Shown one piece after another: positions 11,944-23,831 of a stretch of DNA of 64,000 nt. Under the pieces are notes generated by a model that did not search any database, was not told the origin of the DNA, and was given only the letters and a program-made list of their open reading frames with translations. The first letter of the stretch is position 1. Each line of letters opens with the position of its first letter. The DNA is from Branchiostoma floridae (Eukaryota > Chordata > Leptocardii > Amphioxiformes > Branchiostomatidae), in assembly GCF_000003815.2 (NCBI RefSeq), contig NC_049984.1, positions 13,835,985 to 13,899,984 of the forward strand, in the 5' to 3' direction. Made by a program: the position numbers and the translations under genes.

Positions 11944-14900
11944 TTACATGACACTGCAGCCGTCAGAGGAACCCCGGCGTGTTCCCGTGCCGGGCCGGCC
12001 GGAGGAGGGGCGGGAAGAGCCGGACGGCCCGCCGGACCCTGCCAGGCTCAGGGCCGCCAGGGCAGCAGCCGTGCCCAGTACCACGTGTTCTGTAGGCAGG
12101 GGCAAACGGTCAGTGAGAAGTTTCGTAGAAGTTGAAAGTTAAAGTGACGGAAATCACACGTGTCACAGAAGCAAATAGAACTGTAAAACGTTACGGTACC
12201 TTCCATCTGAATCTCCTTGATGTTTGGCGGCTGGTACTTGTACACGTTCTTGTGCTTGTTGGGCCAGCGGACCTGCAAATAGTGTTAACACTGTCCATCA
12301 TGTAACGTTACTGTTTGTCTTTCTATAATAAGCGTTTTAAAAGAGACCAGATATCTTACAATTCATTGATTCAGTCTCACATCATCTGTGTTATACTTGT
12401 AGATCGTGACTTAATACGTGACTGAAGCATGGTGACATCAGAGATGTTTCTTACGTGCACGTTGTAGTCCTCCCCTTGTTTGACCTTGTAGACGGAGCCG
12501 ACACTCCCCCTCCCACCGTCCTGGTCACCGTAGCGAGGGGCCCAGTCTCGCCCTGAGGCAAGGACCACACATCAACTCTCGAACTGTAACCTCCAATGCC
12601 ATTATATCTAGGCGCATACATCGGTACAAATGTAACCTAGCTCATACTTGTATGAGATGATGTAAAAGACTGCATGCAAAATACTAGCTCTACAACTGTC
12701 GCCCAGGGCTACTTAAGTTACACAATATATCGTGATATCTCCATAAGTTGGGAAAATTATAGAAGTGTACACTTCAGAGAGACATCCTCACCCCTGACTA
12801 CCCGGCATCCTGGCATGATGCGTCCGTCCGGACCGACAACTCGTGGTTCGTCCACAACCTGTAGGTAAAGACAAATATTGCACGACAACTGTCCTATCCC
12901 CACAATACGTAAAAACGCTCACTGATTTGTGTTTCTGTCTTAAATGCAATGGTTTAAGGTTTTCCATTTTAACTAATAAGTATTTATCTGGTTCCTGTGA
13001 CAGAACTTTAGACTACGATTATGGGAGAACTTTAAGTTTTAGAACTGCTTCTTTCTTTCTTCTATCCGGTCCTTTTCATCATATTGAACGACGACTGCGT
13101 ACCCGACACTTACCCTAACGTCTCTTGCTCCCTCTGCGCCGAACCGGTACTTATAGTTGGTGGAGGAGTCATGGTCCCACTCAACCACAAGGTTGCCTGA
13201 AATCATGTACGTCATAATACCCCCTCACATGTAGCGAAAATCGATCGGACGACGAGTCTACGAGCTCTAAATTACGAGGAGGCATGACCCTGACGGGAAG
13301 GGGGGGGGGGGAACTCTACCATTTCTTCGTCGGCAACAGGGTCATTCCTCTTCGTAATGTAGAGCTCGCAGACTCGTCGTCCGATCGATTTTCGCTACAT
13401 GTGAGGGGGTATAAAGAGGCTAGAGCTACGACTTCTCAGGGATTCTCATCATAAATGTAATAACCTTCTATCACAAACATACGTCCCATCAAACAGACAC
13501 ACCGCCGAAGGCAGAAAAGAAGCAATCAGTACCGAAAATGTGCATATCCATTCTTACCGTCTGACTTGTGCTTGACGACCGTGCCGGTACCCTGCCGGTC
13601 CTGGTTCCCCCACTTCCAGTCCCGTCCGCGCTGCACGCGAGATCCTAGCGGCGGCATGTTGTCCTGCTCCTGGTGCAACAGAAAATCAGTTTCCTATCCA
13701 TACTTCTTGTTGCATGTTATATTTTCTCTTAGTTACGAATGCAGCGATATTGTGTGATTATCAGAATATTGTAATCTGAGTTCAGTTTAGTTCATCTGTA
13801 ACAAGTAATAACGATAATAATTTTCACTTCTGTCATGATCTTAGCCTGTACATCCAAATACAACAAAGGCAAATGATTCCTGAAAACAACAAATGTGACG
13901 GACGTTCATGGTAGCTCCGGTTTATACCTATCTTACTGACCCTTACCTCATCGTCGCTGTCGTCATCCTCTGCAGCACATAACAGCATGGCGAGCAGGAG
14001 GGTCTTCAGTCCGACCTGAGGAGAACCAAGGTGTGGAATGAGCAAATTTCAGGAGGACTTCTTGTGGTGAATTCGTGAAAAAATAACTTTATTTTGAGTT
14101 TGATCTGTGCCATCCTCAGAGTTAGATCTTAAACATCTTCGATATGAGTTTGTCCCAGAACTGCGCGTGCGCGCTCACCAGTTCTTCCTCGTCCACACTC
14201 TCTCCCATCTGGGCCAAGAACTGGCGCAGTACCATCAGATCCCGCAACTGGCGCATGTCTGAAATAGCAAAATTAATCAAATGACTGGAAATGGCAACTA
14301 CTGAAAGTTGATAAAATGGATGGACAATATTTTAATTATCGTTCCTTACCATGCGAGAACTGGGCTGCAAAACGAATCAGAAGCACCTGAAATCGAAAGA
14401 AAGATTTCAGATCCGTGTGAAATCGAAATAATCAAAAGGCTTAGGACACAAACACAAATAGCGTAGAAAATCTTTTAAAACTATGCGATATGCAACCGAT
14501 GAATATCTTATTATTCCACGTGGAACAAACAACACAAAAGACAAATTGTTTCCATGTGATGCATGTGATGCACCTGTCTGCGGAAGAACTCGGACAGCTG
14601 GCCGATGTCACCCTGCACGTACATGCCGTTAGTCAGCTTCGCCACTGCCTGGAGAAGGTCCTGGGACAAAAATGAGCGTGTGAAAATCCAATAGTAATAC
14701 TACAGAACCACATAAAACGTCGGAGGAAATTGAAGTGTATAAATTGTTGCTGACTTGCTTGGCTGACAGGTACTTACTCCGTCCACGTCTCCGCCGCAGC
14801 CCACGCAGGCTATGGGGATGGGATGCGGCAGGCCCACCGCCTGCCAGCCCGCCGGCCCGAACGACAGCGCTGCCTTCAGGACGTTCTGCTTGTCCTACAC

Positions 14901-16486
14901 GTGCGGAGAACCAGGGAGGTATGTATTTAGGGTTTTCCTTGTCAAGGTCTCTACTTAGGGCAGAGACTACTAGTATCAAAGTTGACGTACATTTTAAATT
15001 TGCACGTTATATTTGCCATCTAACTGGCAATTGTGTTCCCGATTCTTGTTCTGCCTTTGGTATTAACACTTACGTCAGGGTGTCCGTCGGTCATCAGGAT
15101 GACCCTTGGGGTCATCTTCTTCTGACCAGACAGAACCAGTACGCCGCCTTGGGGGAGAACGGGAAGGAGTTACAAGACTTTCGGTATGTGACCTTAAAAA
15201 CCCTTTACAGATCTTTTGATCTCTCGCAAGTGATATGCTGAAAAAATAGTCTACCAATCTATTTCCTATGTTGCAATGTCATTATCTTGTAACAATAACA
15301 TCCTCCCATTTCAGTCACTATCCCTGCTACCCCTCTCTCTGTATCAGAATCGTTGAAATCATCTCTTCATTGAAAACTGCCAATTGCTAATGTTGATATA
15401 GATGTGCAGAAAGTTTATCAAACTGTACATGTCTGAATGAAAAACAAAAGAGTATATTAGAGAAGATGTACCGTTCTGCAGGACCTCCTTCAACGCCTCC
15501 ATGAGACCCTCGAACATCGGTGTGGTACCTCCTGCGTGCAGGTTGTCTGTGCAAATTGTTAACGATGCATTTTACGATGGCTATACTTACGCCATGAGGA
15601 TTAACCAGATGGCTTTGAACAATAACACAGGGAATAAACCTGACACTTAACACTCAGAATGTTGCAAAACGTAAGCTCGCTGGTGGGACAGAGGCGTTAG
15701 TCTAAATGTGGAAACAATACTACTAAGCATTTATCTTTATCATCTAATAGTTTCCTCTGAGATAAAAACGCATTCTATTGAAGTGAAATGACTATATGAA
15801 GGAAAGGTAGTATGTCTCCCGTACCAACAGCCCTCAGAACTGCGGCGTAGTTATTGGTGAGTGGTTGGACGATGCGAGTTTTGGCGCCAAATTCCACCAC
15901 CCCAACATTCTCCCGGAGATTGTGCTTGCTGGCCGTCTCCTGTCGACGAGAACAACGATATCGTTTTTGAAGACCAATGATTTGCATGGGATTAACCCTG
16001 GTAAATCAAATTGATTTTACTCTATGTAACCGCAGTGCACATGTAGCTAGGGAACAAAGATTACGATTAGAGCTCGACCTGCTCGAACTCTGACATCGAC
16101 TTTTGAAAAGCTTCTCCGGAGGATGTGTCGATGTGAAGTTATTGTTAAAAAGCGCCCCCTGTCGGTAACATCAGATAGGACACAAACCCGTATATAGTAC
16201 TCTTCATGTGGGGAAAGTCCATGATATCGTAGAAGGAAAGATCTTCAATTTTCTGAGCATACTGTGTGACATGGCAGTCTAGTCTCCCACCCTTTAGTTT
16301 CCATTCAACAGTATTACATGTAATGTTTACATAACACATCGCGCGTCTGGGGGAAAAGAAACACAGTGGATTCTTCCTCACCTGAACGCCCAGAATGAAC
16401 TCTCGGACGGCCTTTTTGAGTTCCCTCATGCCCCGTCCCGCCATGGAGCCCGACGTGTCCAGACATAGCACGGTGTCAAGCGGCAT
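11944..16486 (-). CDS. VWA + two MIB/HERC2 domain protein with C-terminal CaaX box (copy B)
   Basis: Fifteen exons (minus): 16382-16486, 15825-15939, 15472-15546, 15074-15147, 14778-14894, 14574-14660, 14350-14386, 14179-14258, 13947-14015, 13558-13663, 13114-13196, 12792-12858, 12455-12552, 12200-12272, 11944-12089; 443 aa. Same layout as copy A: VWA with MPLDTVLCLDTSGSM and MTDGHPD (full MIDAS), a hydrophobic helix plus acidic EDDDSDDE, then two MIB/HERC2 modules (GRDWKWGNQD, YKYRFGAEGARDVR; GRDWAPRYGDQDGG, VYKYQPPN). A hydrophobic segment, a Gly/Ser/Pro/Arg linker and CSVM at the end follow. Exon lengths are identical to copy A or differ by a few bases; junction phases are the same except that donor/acceptor 1 is shifted by one base. 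The start at 16486 was chosen because it aligns with copy A; an upstream non-coding exon is possible. Exon 12 is one codon longer. Role unknown; MIB/HERC2 modules bind peptide ligands in ubiquitin ligases. Confidence 0.87.
13220..13409. mobile_element. Hairpin MITE with about 70 bp TIRs and TA target duplication
   Basis: Nearly perfect long inverted repeats begin CCCCCTCACATGTAGCGAAA and end with its complement, flanked on both sides by TA. The arms extend through GATCGGACGACGAGTCT to CATGACCCTG around a small poly-G loop. It sits in intron 10 of copy B. TA duplication fits a Tc1/mariner-type transposase source (inference). Confidence 0.85.
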
Positions 16487-19400
16487 GCTGACTACACCTA
16501 CATTACATGGCACTATCAGTCACAAGACCATCGCAAGTTGTCACGTACACCTGTTCACCTTTGTTCTTTACCTCACGAACATGTCGACCGAAAAGTTGTT
16601 CCGCTGCTTGCATTTTATATTTATCACCATTTCCATTGTACTTACAACTACCCCCAACAGTGACTGCCACTCATTTCGACTTAAAGCACTTAGAGAAATA
16701 GCAACGATAGCTGCAAGCAGTTAGCTTGCAGAAAAATAAAAACATTAGTATCGCTTACGTTGATATTAGTATCGCTTGATAGTTATGCTGACTAAACTGT
16801 TTTAAGAAGTATACCCCCACCCACCCACCATTTGCCACCCACAAAGTCCAGAAAATACATTTGTAGTGATATTTTTTTTTTACTTCTGCTTCCTAAAATT
16901 TAAAGGGAACGACATCACAACAGACGCCATAATGGTCCTGGACTTTGTTTACATTAGGTACAATGTACATGTATGTCACATACGCATATTGCTCCATAGG
17001 TCTAAACATGTATCAACTTATCTACACATAAACCACAAACATTGCAATAATGACGGGCAGCTAGGAAGCTTTTTGTTGTTATGAATGTAAGCAGCTGCTG
17101 TTTTTGACCTGAGACCCACACCTACAGCCACAGGTAAAAGGTAATAGTGTAAAAGTGAAAGTGAAACCACTCACATCCACCCCTTTGTTGAGCCCTCAAA
17201 CTTGCATATGCACATTTCAGCTTTGCTTACAGTGAGACATTCGTTTTATACCGTGTTGTGACATTTTTCGCATTTGAAAAATGCCATTTTACATCTATTT
17301 GGTGCCCTTCATACCTTACACCGTAGCCGCCACACCCAAAATCTCCAGTGTCTCTGGCGACACCAAAAACAAAGTTCTGCAGGCTTTTAGAGCTGCTCAT
17401 GACTTCTCGCATGCAAAGCAACTCCGCTCACCTGTCGTGTATGAAGACGTTAAGAGATCTTGGTCAGTTGGTGCGTGTACGCAGCTCTGACTCTTTCTTG
17501 AGGTGACAATGTCCAGGTTTCGATGACGCAGATCAAAATTTCCCAAACAAGTGCGCTTGGACTTCCCCTCTTGGTCTCATGGCGGCGTTGATTTGGCCAA
17601 ATAAACTCCGCCACGAGACGAAGAGCGGGAAATCCAAGCGCACTTGTTTGGGCGCAGGTGAAGCAAATCGTTGGAGATAGTTACCCCTGGTACAAGTTGT
17701 ACTATAAAACAAAGAGAGCCAAATAGTTCATTGATAGCCTAAATCATTGATTGCACCTCGCGCAAGACTTGGTCGCTGATACTTTTCCACCCGTCATGGT
17801 TTTCCCCGTTTAGAAGTCGCTGATGATTGACAACGATACCATGGTATCATCGATTGATATGACGTGAGCTCATGCGACTGTCTAGTAAACTGTGCCCCAC
17901 GCAAACTACACAAAGGCAAATGTCAATGACAATGGTTTCTCTCAAGTTTAGTGTAACCTGGACCATTTAAATTTATCTGACTTCTTCTCTTTATTCGCTA
18001 TATTATTACAAGTAGCTTGATTAAATCACACTTATACAGCCCCGGACAGAGGAGTTTGCGTTAGACAGACTATACTTCACCCCAATGACACGGGAACATG
18101 CTTAGAAACTCATCTTGATGTGGCTCGGAGGACAGTGTTATGCTGGTGAAAACTGAAGAGAAGACACATACAGCATGCACTGGGCAGTAGTAAACTTGGC
18201 GTGTCTCATTGGTTATATAAATGGCTAGGAACGTGACCATACAGCCTACCGTATGATATGAGCATTACTAAACATACAGGTAGGCTCGTGAGGATTGAGC
18301 TCGTTAAAAGACGCAATTTCTCCTTATTTCTCATCAAAAAGTCGTCAGAAATGACGAAGACGTGTCCGCCTGGGTATCTGCTTTACGATCCCACCACATT
18401 TGGTCAGCTGACTCCCACCGTAAGGGTGTTATTCCGCAAATTTCCCCAAACTTCCGGAAATCGTCCCATCATCCTAATATGGCACGCCGGCGGCTAGCTA
18501 TACAGAGAAACGGAGAGCCGACCATGTTATTTTCTGGGAAAGGGGCCGCGTCAGCCGGTCGCCTGTCGCTAAAACACCACCCACACTGGGCACACTGCAC
18601 TCATTTAACCATGGTAGGTGAGGATGTACCATTAGGAGCATATTTGTAAAAAAATCAAGCTCTATCTTCAAGTGAGTTTTCTGTAGAAATAGACGAATTG
18701 GTTTACATGTTAGCCGATGGCACAGGCCTGCTCAGTTCGGCGAAGCCTCAATTTTCGTGGAAGTGATTTGCATTCATGTTTCTCAATACAAGCAGCTCCT
18801 GACGCAAATGCTATTCCTGTAAACCACGCTGACGTATCAGGTCCTAACTGTAGGGCTGAGCTACAAATAACAGAACACGGGAAGACAGAAATGTGTATTT
18901 TGTACAAAACGGTAGAAACCCGGAAGTGCCCAGCGACTCAGGTGACTTGTTTTGAAACCTGAGCACGTACTTTGTACAGGGACTACAACAACAACAAAGA
19001 ATGGTCAAAGAGGCTGTGAAAGGAGTTTATCGCACATTGCGAATCATCGAAAAGTTTAAAACATTTTGCATCGGCATGTTATAAAGTAGGTGCAGTTTCT
19101 ATTTAAACCGTATTCTAGGAACAAAGGCGTTATGCCTGAGATATGATAAGATCGGAACGTCGAAGAGTGGCAAAGTTATCTCAACAAACGAAGACATTAA
19201 ATTCCCCAACGTGATCTTGATGTTATTGGCAGGTGGAGTGGTGCGACACCTGTTGATATCTGCTGGAATCACATGGATCAGTCAGTAACAGAAGGACAGG
19301 GCACAGCACATAGTGATACTTAAACGTACAGATACATATATATTCCCGTGTCCAAACGTCATAAGGTGTGAAACGATTAACAAAAGTCGAACAGAGTACG

Positions 19401-19580
19401 CGTTTTAACTCAGTTGAAACAAGGCGGTAAGCGGTCAGAAGATAGAAGATAAATGTCTGTATTGGTTATAAGTACGCGGTGAAAAGGTTACCGCGAAAAC
19501 CGCGAACTTAAAACCACCGAGAACATTTTCATCTTTACAGTACTAGTATATCTGAAAAGAACAACACATGGAAATTATCA
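16487..19580. other. Intergenic region upstream of copy B
   Basis: No coding exon was recognised in about 3.1 kb. It contains one hairpin MITE (17541-17653) and a degraded piece of the CGCGAA-rich element (about 19468-19550). The open frames present show no domain and no flanking splice logic. Confidence 0.5.
17541..17653. mobile_element. Hairpin MITE, about 50 bp inverted arms
   Basis: The two arms, starting CCCAAACAAGTGCGCTTGGA and its complement, are inverted copies with few mismatches, including the internal GGTCTCATGGCGGCG / CGCCACGAGACG part. Total length is about 113 bp with almost no loop. It has no coding capacity. Confidence 0.8.
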
Positions 19581-19584
19581 CACT

Positions 19585-19590
19585 TTTATT
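19585..19590 (-). promoter_or_regulatory. Poly(A) signal for the minus-strand CUB-LDLa gene
   Basis: AATAAA on the minus strand (TTTATT on plus), about 500 bp past the stop codon at 20092. This gives a plausible 3' UTR length. Confidence 0.5.
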
Positions 19591-20091
19591 TATGAAAATA
19601 ACTCATTTGCAATGAAATAGAACACTCACATTATTTAGGCAAGCACTGACTATGTCATGAAGCAACGTTAACAGTCTATGTTTGTCGAAATGCATGGGTA
19701 ATTCATCTTTCTTCTGTACGTTCTCCCCTACATGTATTTGAAGACGCCACAGGGGTCTCATGGAGAGTATCCGCAATTCAGACATGTTGGCGTCATAATT
19801 ATACAAGTGTACAAATAATAGTATAAAGTCTCACAGCAAAAACACTGGTTAATGCGTTTCACACAAGACAAATTTCGACAAAATCGCTCAGATGCTCCAA
19901 TCAGCTACATGTATACAGCTTTAAGTACACTTCTTGTACAACTTGAAGGAAGATAAATCTTAAAGTAACATTGATATTGACGTGCCGATAGCCTTGGATA
20001 CAAGAAAATCGCAATGCTCAACAAGCATTTTTGCTGGGTTTAGCTATAGTGTCACACCATCGGTAATGGAAACGTTTGAAAGTCAGTAACT

Positions 20092-23000
20092 TTAGCGGCT
20101 CTCCCTGGCATGCCCGCAGTCGGCGTTGAGGTACAGGAGATACCCCTCGTCCTCGGGCACCCCGGGCCCGCTCTCCCCTTCCATGTCCACATCCACCCCG
20201 GTGTCCAGGGACCCGCGGGCCCTCCCGGGCTCTCCTCCCGGGGCAGCCCCGCTTGGGCCCCGCCAAGCAGAGGGCTCGCCCGCCGAGCCGCCGTACAGCC
20301 CAGATATACCCGACTCCCTACAGTACACAATATAGCTGTCATCAGTATGATAACCTTGACGTTTGCCTACAGATTGGCAGTGCCGGTTGAATATGAAAAC
20401 ATATAATGCTCCTATGTAATCAAATATTAGCAATTTTGATCCATATATTTCTTGGATATCTCAGACTAAGTATGGAAACGCAAGCGGTGCATGCAGAATC
20501 CAGGCCACAGCCGTTGGCATCTGATCAAGAATCAGAATGCAGTGGAGTTTGTTGTACTGTGCCGTACCGTACTAACGTTGGCGAGAATATGCAACTTCTA
20601 TCAACATGCATGAGGAGTTTATAATACCTGGTCGAGGAGTATGGTTTGCGACCTAGCTAACTCCTCTGGCTTTTTGTCTGTCTAGATTTGACAATGGCCA
20701 ATTTCTACTATTTTCCCAGTGACCTGTGGAGCATAGTAGAGGCTAATACGGACCTCATACGGCCTTGAAAATATACGCACGTGTAGGCAGGCAGGTGTAT
20801 CACAGTAAGACCAAAATGTAGTTACCTGCTGAACGCAGTGCGCAGGGTGTCGAACGACGCGGCTCCACTACCGATAGGAGCACCGGTGGTGAGATGAGCT
20901 TCACGAGTGAGGCCTACACAAGATAAACACGTATCCATTAGACAGGGACGAAATAAGTGATTGTAGTTTCATAGCTACACGTGTATAGAACATGAGATAA
21001 GTTATAAACATACAGGAAATGTAAGTATAAGTGCAAATCATTTTGGAGAACATACCGAAGGGCCTAGACTTATCCGTCGAGGTTGTCCCACCCTTCCCTT
21101 TCCGGTTGGCGTCCTTGGGAGAGACCTTGGAACTGTCGCTGGTCTGGTTCGAACCCTCTGGTTTCTTCCGCGTGCAGCTCTTGAGGTACCGACAGATTCC
21201 GAACCTCCACTGGGCCCAGCCCGGCTTCCAGAAGCACCAGTATGACAGGTACGCCAGCAGCAAGGCGCCGACCAGCCCACAGGCGGCGTACACGGCGGTC
21301 AGGTCACTGCCAGCGGTCGTCTCCTCGTCGTCTGGACTCAGAACAATATGCACACAGTTTAAGTTTTTAAGTTTAAGGTTCCTGCCTGTTGACATAGGCC
21401 AATAAAACTGCAACTGAGTTCAATATGCATATGGGCCTCTTATAAAAAGAGAAATAAAAAATCAGAAATATTGAGTCATTGTTGAGGTAAATCTACGTAC
21501 AGTTTTGCATTATAATTTCTTGTACATGTAGACGTTTCTTAAATACGGAGACCTGTGACTTGTGAGTAAATAGTGCCACTTAGCGGAGTGACCGGGAGAT
21601 GCACCGGCGGTTCAAACTTTAAGTTGCATCCTTTAGATACAAGTGACTAAAAGACGACATCCTATGTCTCCCTTTCCGACTTTTGTTCTGTGTTCACAAT
21701 CTTGCGATTCATGCCAACGGAATCAAGATTAGTCAGAGTATCAAGAATAATTTTGTCCTGCCATAGGGCGTCACTTGGAGGTTGATATCTACTGACCGCT
21801 ACAGTTGGCCGGAGGTCCCTGTGACCCGTCCGACGAGTCCCCACAGTTGTCCACGTCGTCACAGCGCAGGGAGCGGGAGATGCACCGGCCGTTACTGCAC
21901 TGGAACTGGGTCTCCTCGTCCGCACACGTCTCTGCAAGGGGCAGAACTTTTTTAATTAGCCATGGGCTATGAAGGCACACTGATACTGCATACAGATGCA
22001 TGACTGTCCATAACTTAAGCCGTGTTTATCTATCTACACTTCTCTTAGTTCTTGAGACTGTATATGCAATTAGCTTAGTTCTTGAGACTGTATATGCAAT
22101 TAGCTTAGTTTGCAAATAAAACAATATTTGTATAATTATATATTGGCATTGCCCTGCTTGTGATGTTGTTGTTCACCTTGCAATGTAGTGTAGCACATTG
22201 GTCAGCAAGTATCGAATTCCTTTCTGTTTCAGAAGCAAGGTATATTTTAAAAGGGATGGATTATCAGCTCTTACCCTTTAACGTGCTTGGGACAGTCCTA
22301 GAACACCTGCGAACACGGAACCCCCATTTCACGTCCCATCCGAAAGCCAGGTGCGGGGTTTCCCTTTTACCAACTACTTGGAATCAGGAGCTCAACTGCA
22401 AGGTTTCTACCAGTTGAACTACCCGGACTTCCCTATTGCCTTGCTCACAGTCAGGCGTGCAAATTCCTCGAGTTCCATTCATCGTTGGTTATAACTTTTA
22501 GTAGACTAAAACAACGGATCAAAATTCTGAAACCAAACTGCATGGGAAGCTACTACACCCACCCACCTTCCTTGAATGCGGTGTAATCTGCTGTAAAGTT
22601 GACGAAGGTAGAGTTCCCCAGCAGTGACACCACCAGTAACATGTACTTCCCTGTGGACACGTACTCTGTCTCCATGGCTGACTCCTGACACACGTTAGCC
22701 AGTTCTGTTCCGGCGTTACTGTTTCCGTCGTACAGCTGATGGATAGATGGATGGATGAACAAGACATGTTTGCAATAGTTGCCACAGCCCTAACTTTCTT
22801 TAATTTAAATCTAACAGAAAGATAGATAAGAAAGTGAAACTCTAAGAATGCATATTTTTCAATACTTGCAATATCTTTGTCAGTTTAGCGTTGAAATGGA
22901 TTTGAACAATGTACGTTACGCCAAATAGCAATTACGCAAGCAACTGGATACCTTCGTCGACGTAACAATGAATGATGTTTTCACTCTTGTTAAAAATTGG

Positions 23001-23831
23001 TAATATTTACACGTAACCAAAACGTACAAAGATAGATACGGATACCTGAAGCAGGGAGGGATGCTGTTTTGAAAACCCATTTCTTTATTCAAGATTGAGT
23101 CACTGTATTTAAGTTTGTATGTGACTGTGTAAAATTCTCTCCCCACCCACCTTGACGAAGGTGAGCGAACAGTCCCCGGGACTTGCCGAGAAGGACCGGA
23201 AGACGAAGCGGAGCAGCTGGTCGTCTGTCTCCGCCTGCATGGTGAAGCTACAGGTGGCAACGGTTCCCCATAGCCGGGTGACGTTCAGCGGCTCGTACGA
23301 GTTCACAATCTTCCCGGGGCTGGGGAGGTCCGTCGTGCCGCACCCCACGTCACTCAGGATGCCCACTGCGTGAGAAAATGACGTTACGTGGTCATACTTT
23401 GTATATTAATCTTACGTACCATCAATCCTCCTCGCTCCTACTAACTACATAGACATATGTTGCAGCATAAGTAAATTGCGATATGAAAAATTGAGACAAA
23501 ACTGCGATATGGAAAATTGAGACGAGGCGGTCTTGCAGGCAAGACAGTTTTGCACCACTTTTATACCCAAAGTACCACAGCCCTGCCATACATTGTGTCT
23601 GTGATGGTCTGTGTCTGACAAAAAGTTAATGTAACGATGTATGTGATCATATCTAGAACACAGAAGATACTGTAATTTACAGTTGGACCTGAAGGTTTAG
23701 AATGAACGATTGAAATAAGAATATCACTCAAGAAAGCTGTACTTACCGCTGTCAATCGCTTGACCGACGCCCGCCGACACCAGCAGAATGCTCCAGACAA
23801 CAGTTATCTTGTAGGTTCCGTCAGACGACAT
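20092..23831 (-). CDS. CUB + LDL-receptor class A single-pass membrane protein
   Basis: Seven exons (minus): 23747-23831, 23151-23365, 22567-22735, 21797-21931, 21056-21331, 20826-20913, 20092-20317; 397 aa. An N-terminal signal peptide (about 1-25, core VVWSILLVSAGVG) precedes one CUB domain (about 36-155, VGCG...KIVNSYEPLNV...CSF, LYDGNS). An LDLa module follows (about 157-200, FQCSNGRCI...CDDVDNCGDSSD) with the acidic calcium-binding residues intact. One TM helix is at about 212-234, directly followed by FWKPGWAQWR. The cytoplasmic tail (about 160 aa) is basic, then Gly/Pro/acidic, and ends in DEGYLLYLNADCGHARESR. It is a cell-surface protein; the layout resembles NETO/LEV-10-type auxiliary proteins but with a single CUB, so the ligand is unknown. 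It is head-to-head with a paralogue at 26528-29845. All junctions are GT-AG and in phase. Confidence 0.87.
20653..20746. mobile_element. Degraded member of the GTAGAGGC MITE family
   Basis: The left TAGCTAACTCCTCTGGC and right GCATAGTAGAGGCTA ends resemble those of the elements at 5638 and 40200. It lies in intron 6 of the CUB-LDLa gene. It is diverged, so this is a moderate call. Confidence 0.4.
22044..22111. repeat. 30-bp tandem duplication
   Basis: Two identical 30-bp units (starting CTTAGTTCTTGAGACTG) followed by the first bases of a third. It is in intron 3 of the CUB-LDLa gene. Perfect identity implies a recent slippage or replication event. Confidence 0.9.
22262..22434 (-). mobile_element. 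tRNA-derived SINE, second copy
   Basis: On the minus strand it begins GTAGTTCAACTGGTAG (A-box) and shares with the 3031-3369 element the body words CTTTCGG.TGGGA, AAATGGGG and GCACGTTAAAGGG. The tail is lost. It lies in intron 3 of the CUB-LDLa gene. Confidence 0.65.

Noticed and set aside
14735-15241. 168-codon plus-strand open frame
   Set aside because: It overlaps exons 4 and 5 of the minus-strand VWA gene copy B and is an antisense shadow; it shows no domain.
18258-18962. Cluster of short plus-strand frames that might be a gene
   Set aside because: No recognisable domain, no consistent splice phase, frames overlap each other.
21031-21405. 124-codon plus-strand open frame
   Set aside because: Antisense to the TM/cytoplasmic exon of the CUB-LDLa gene.
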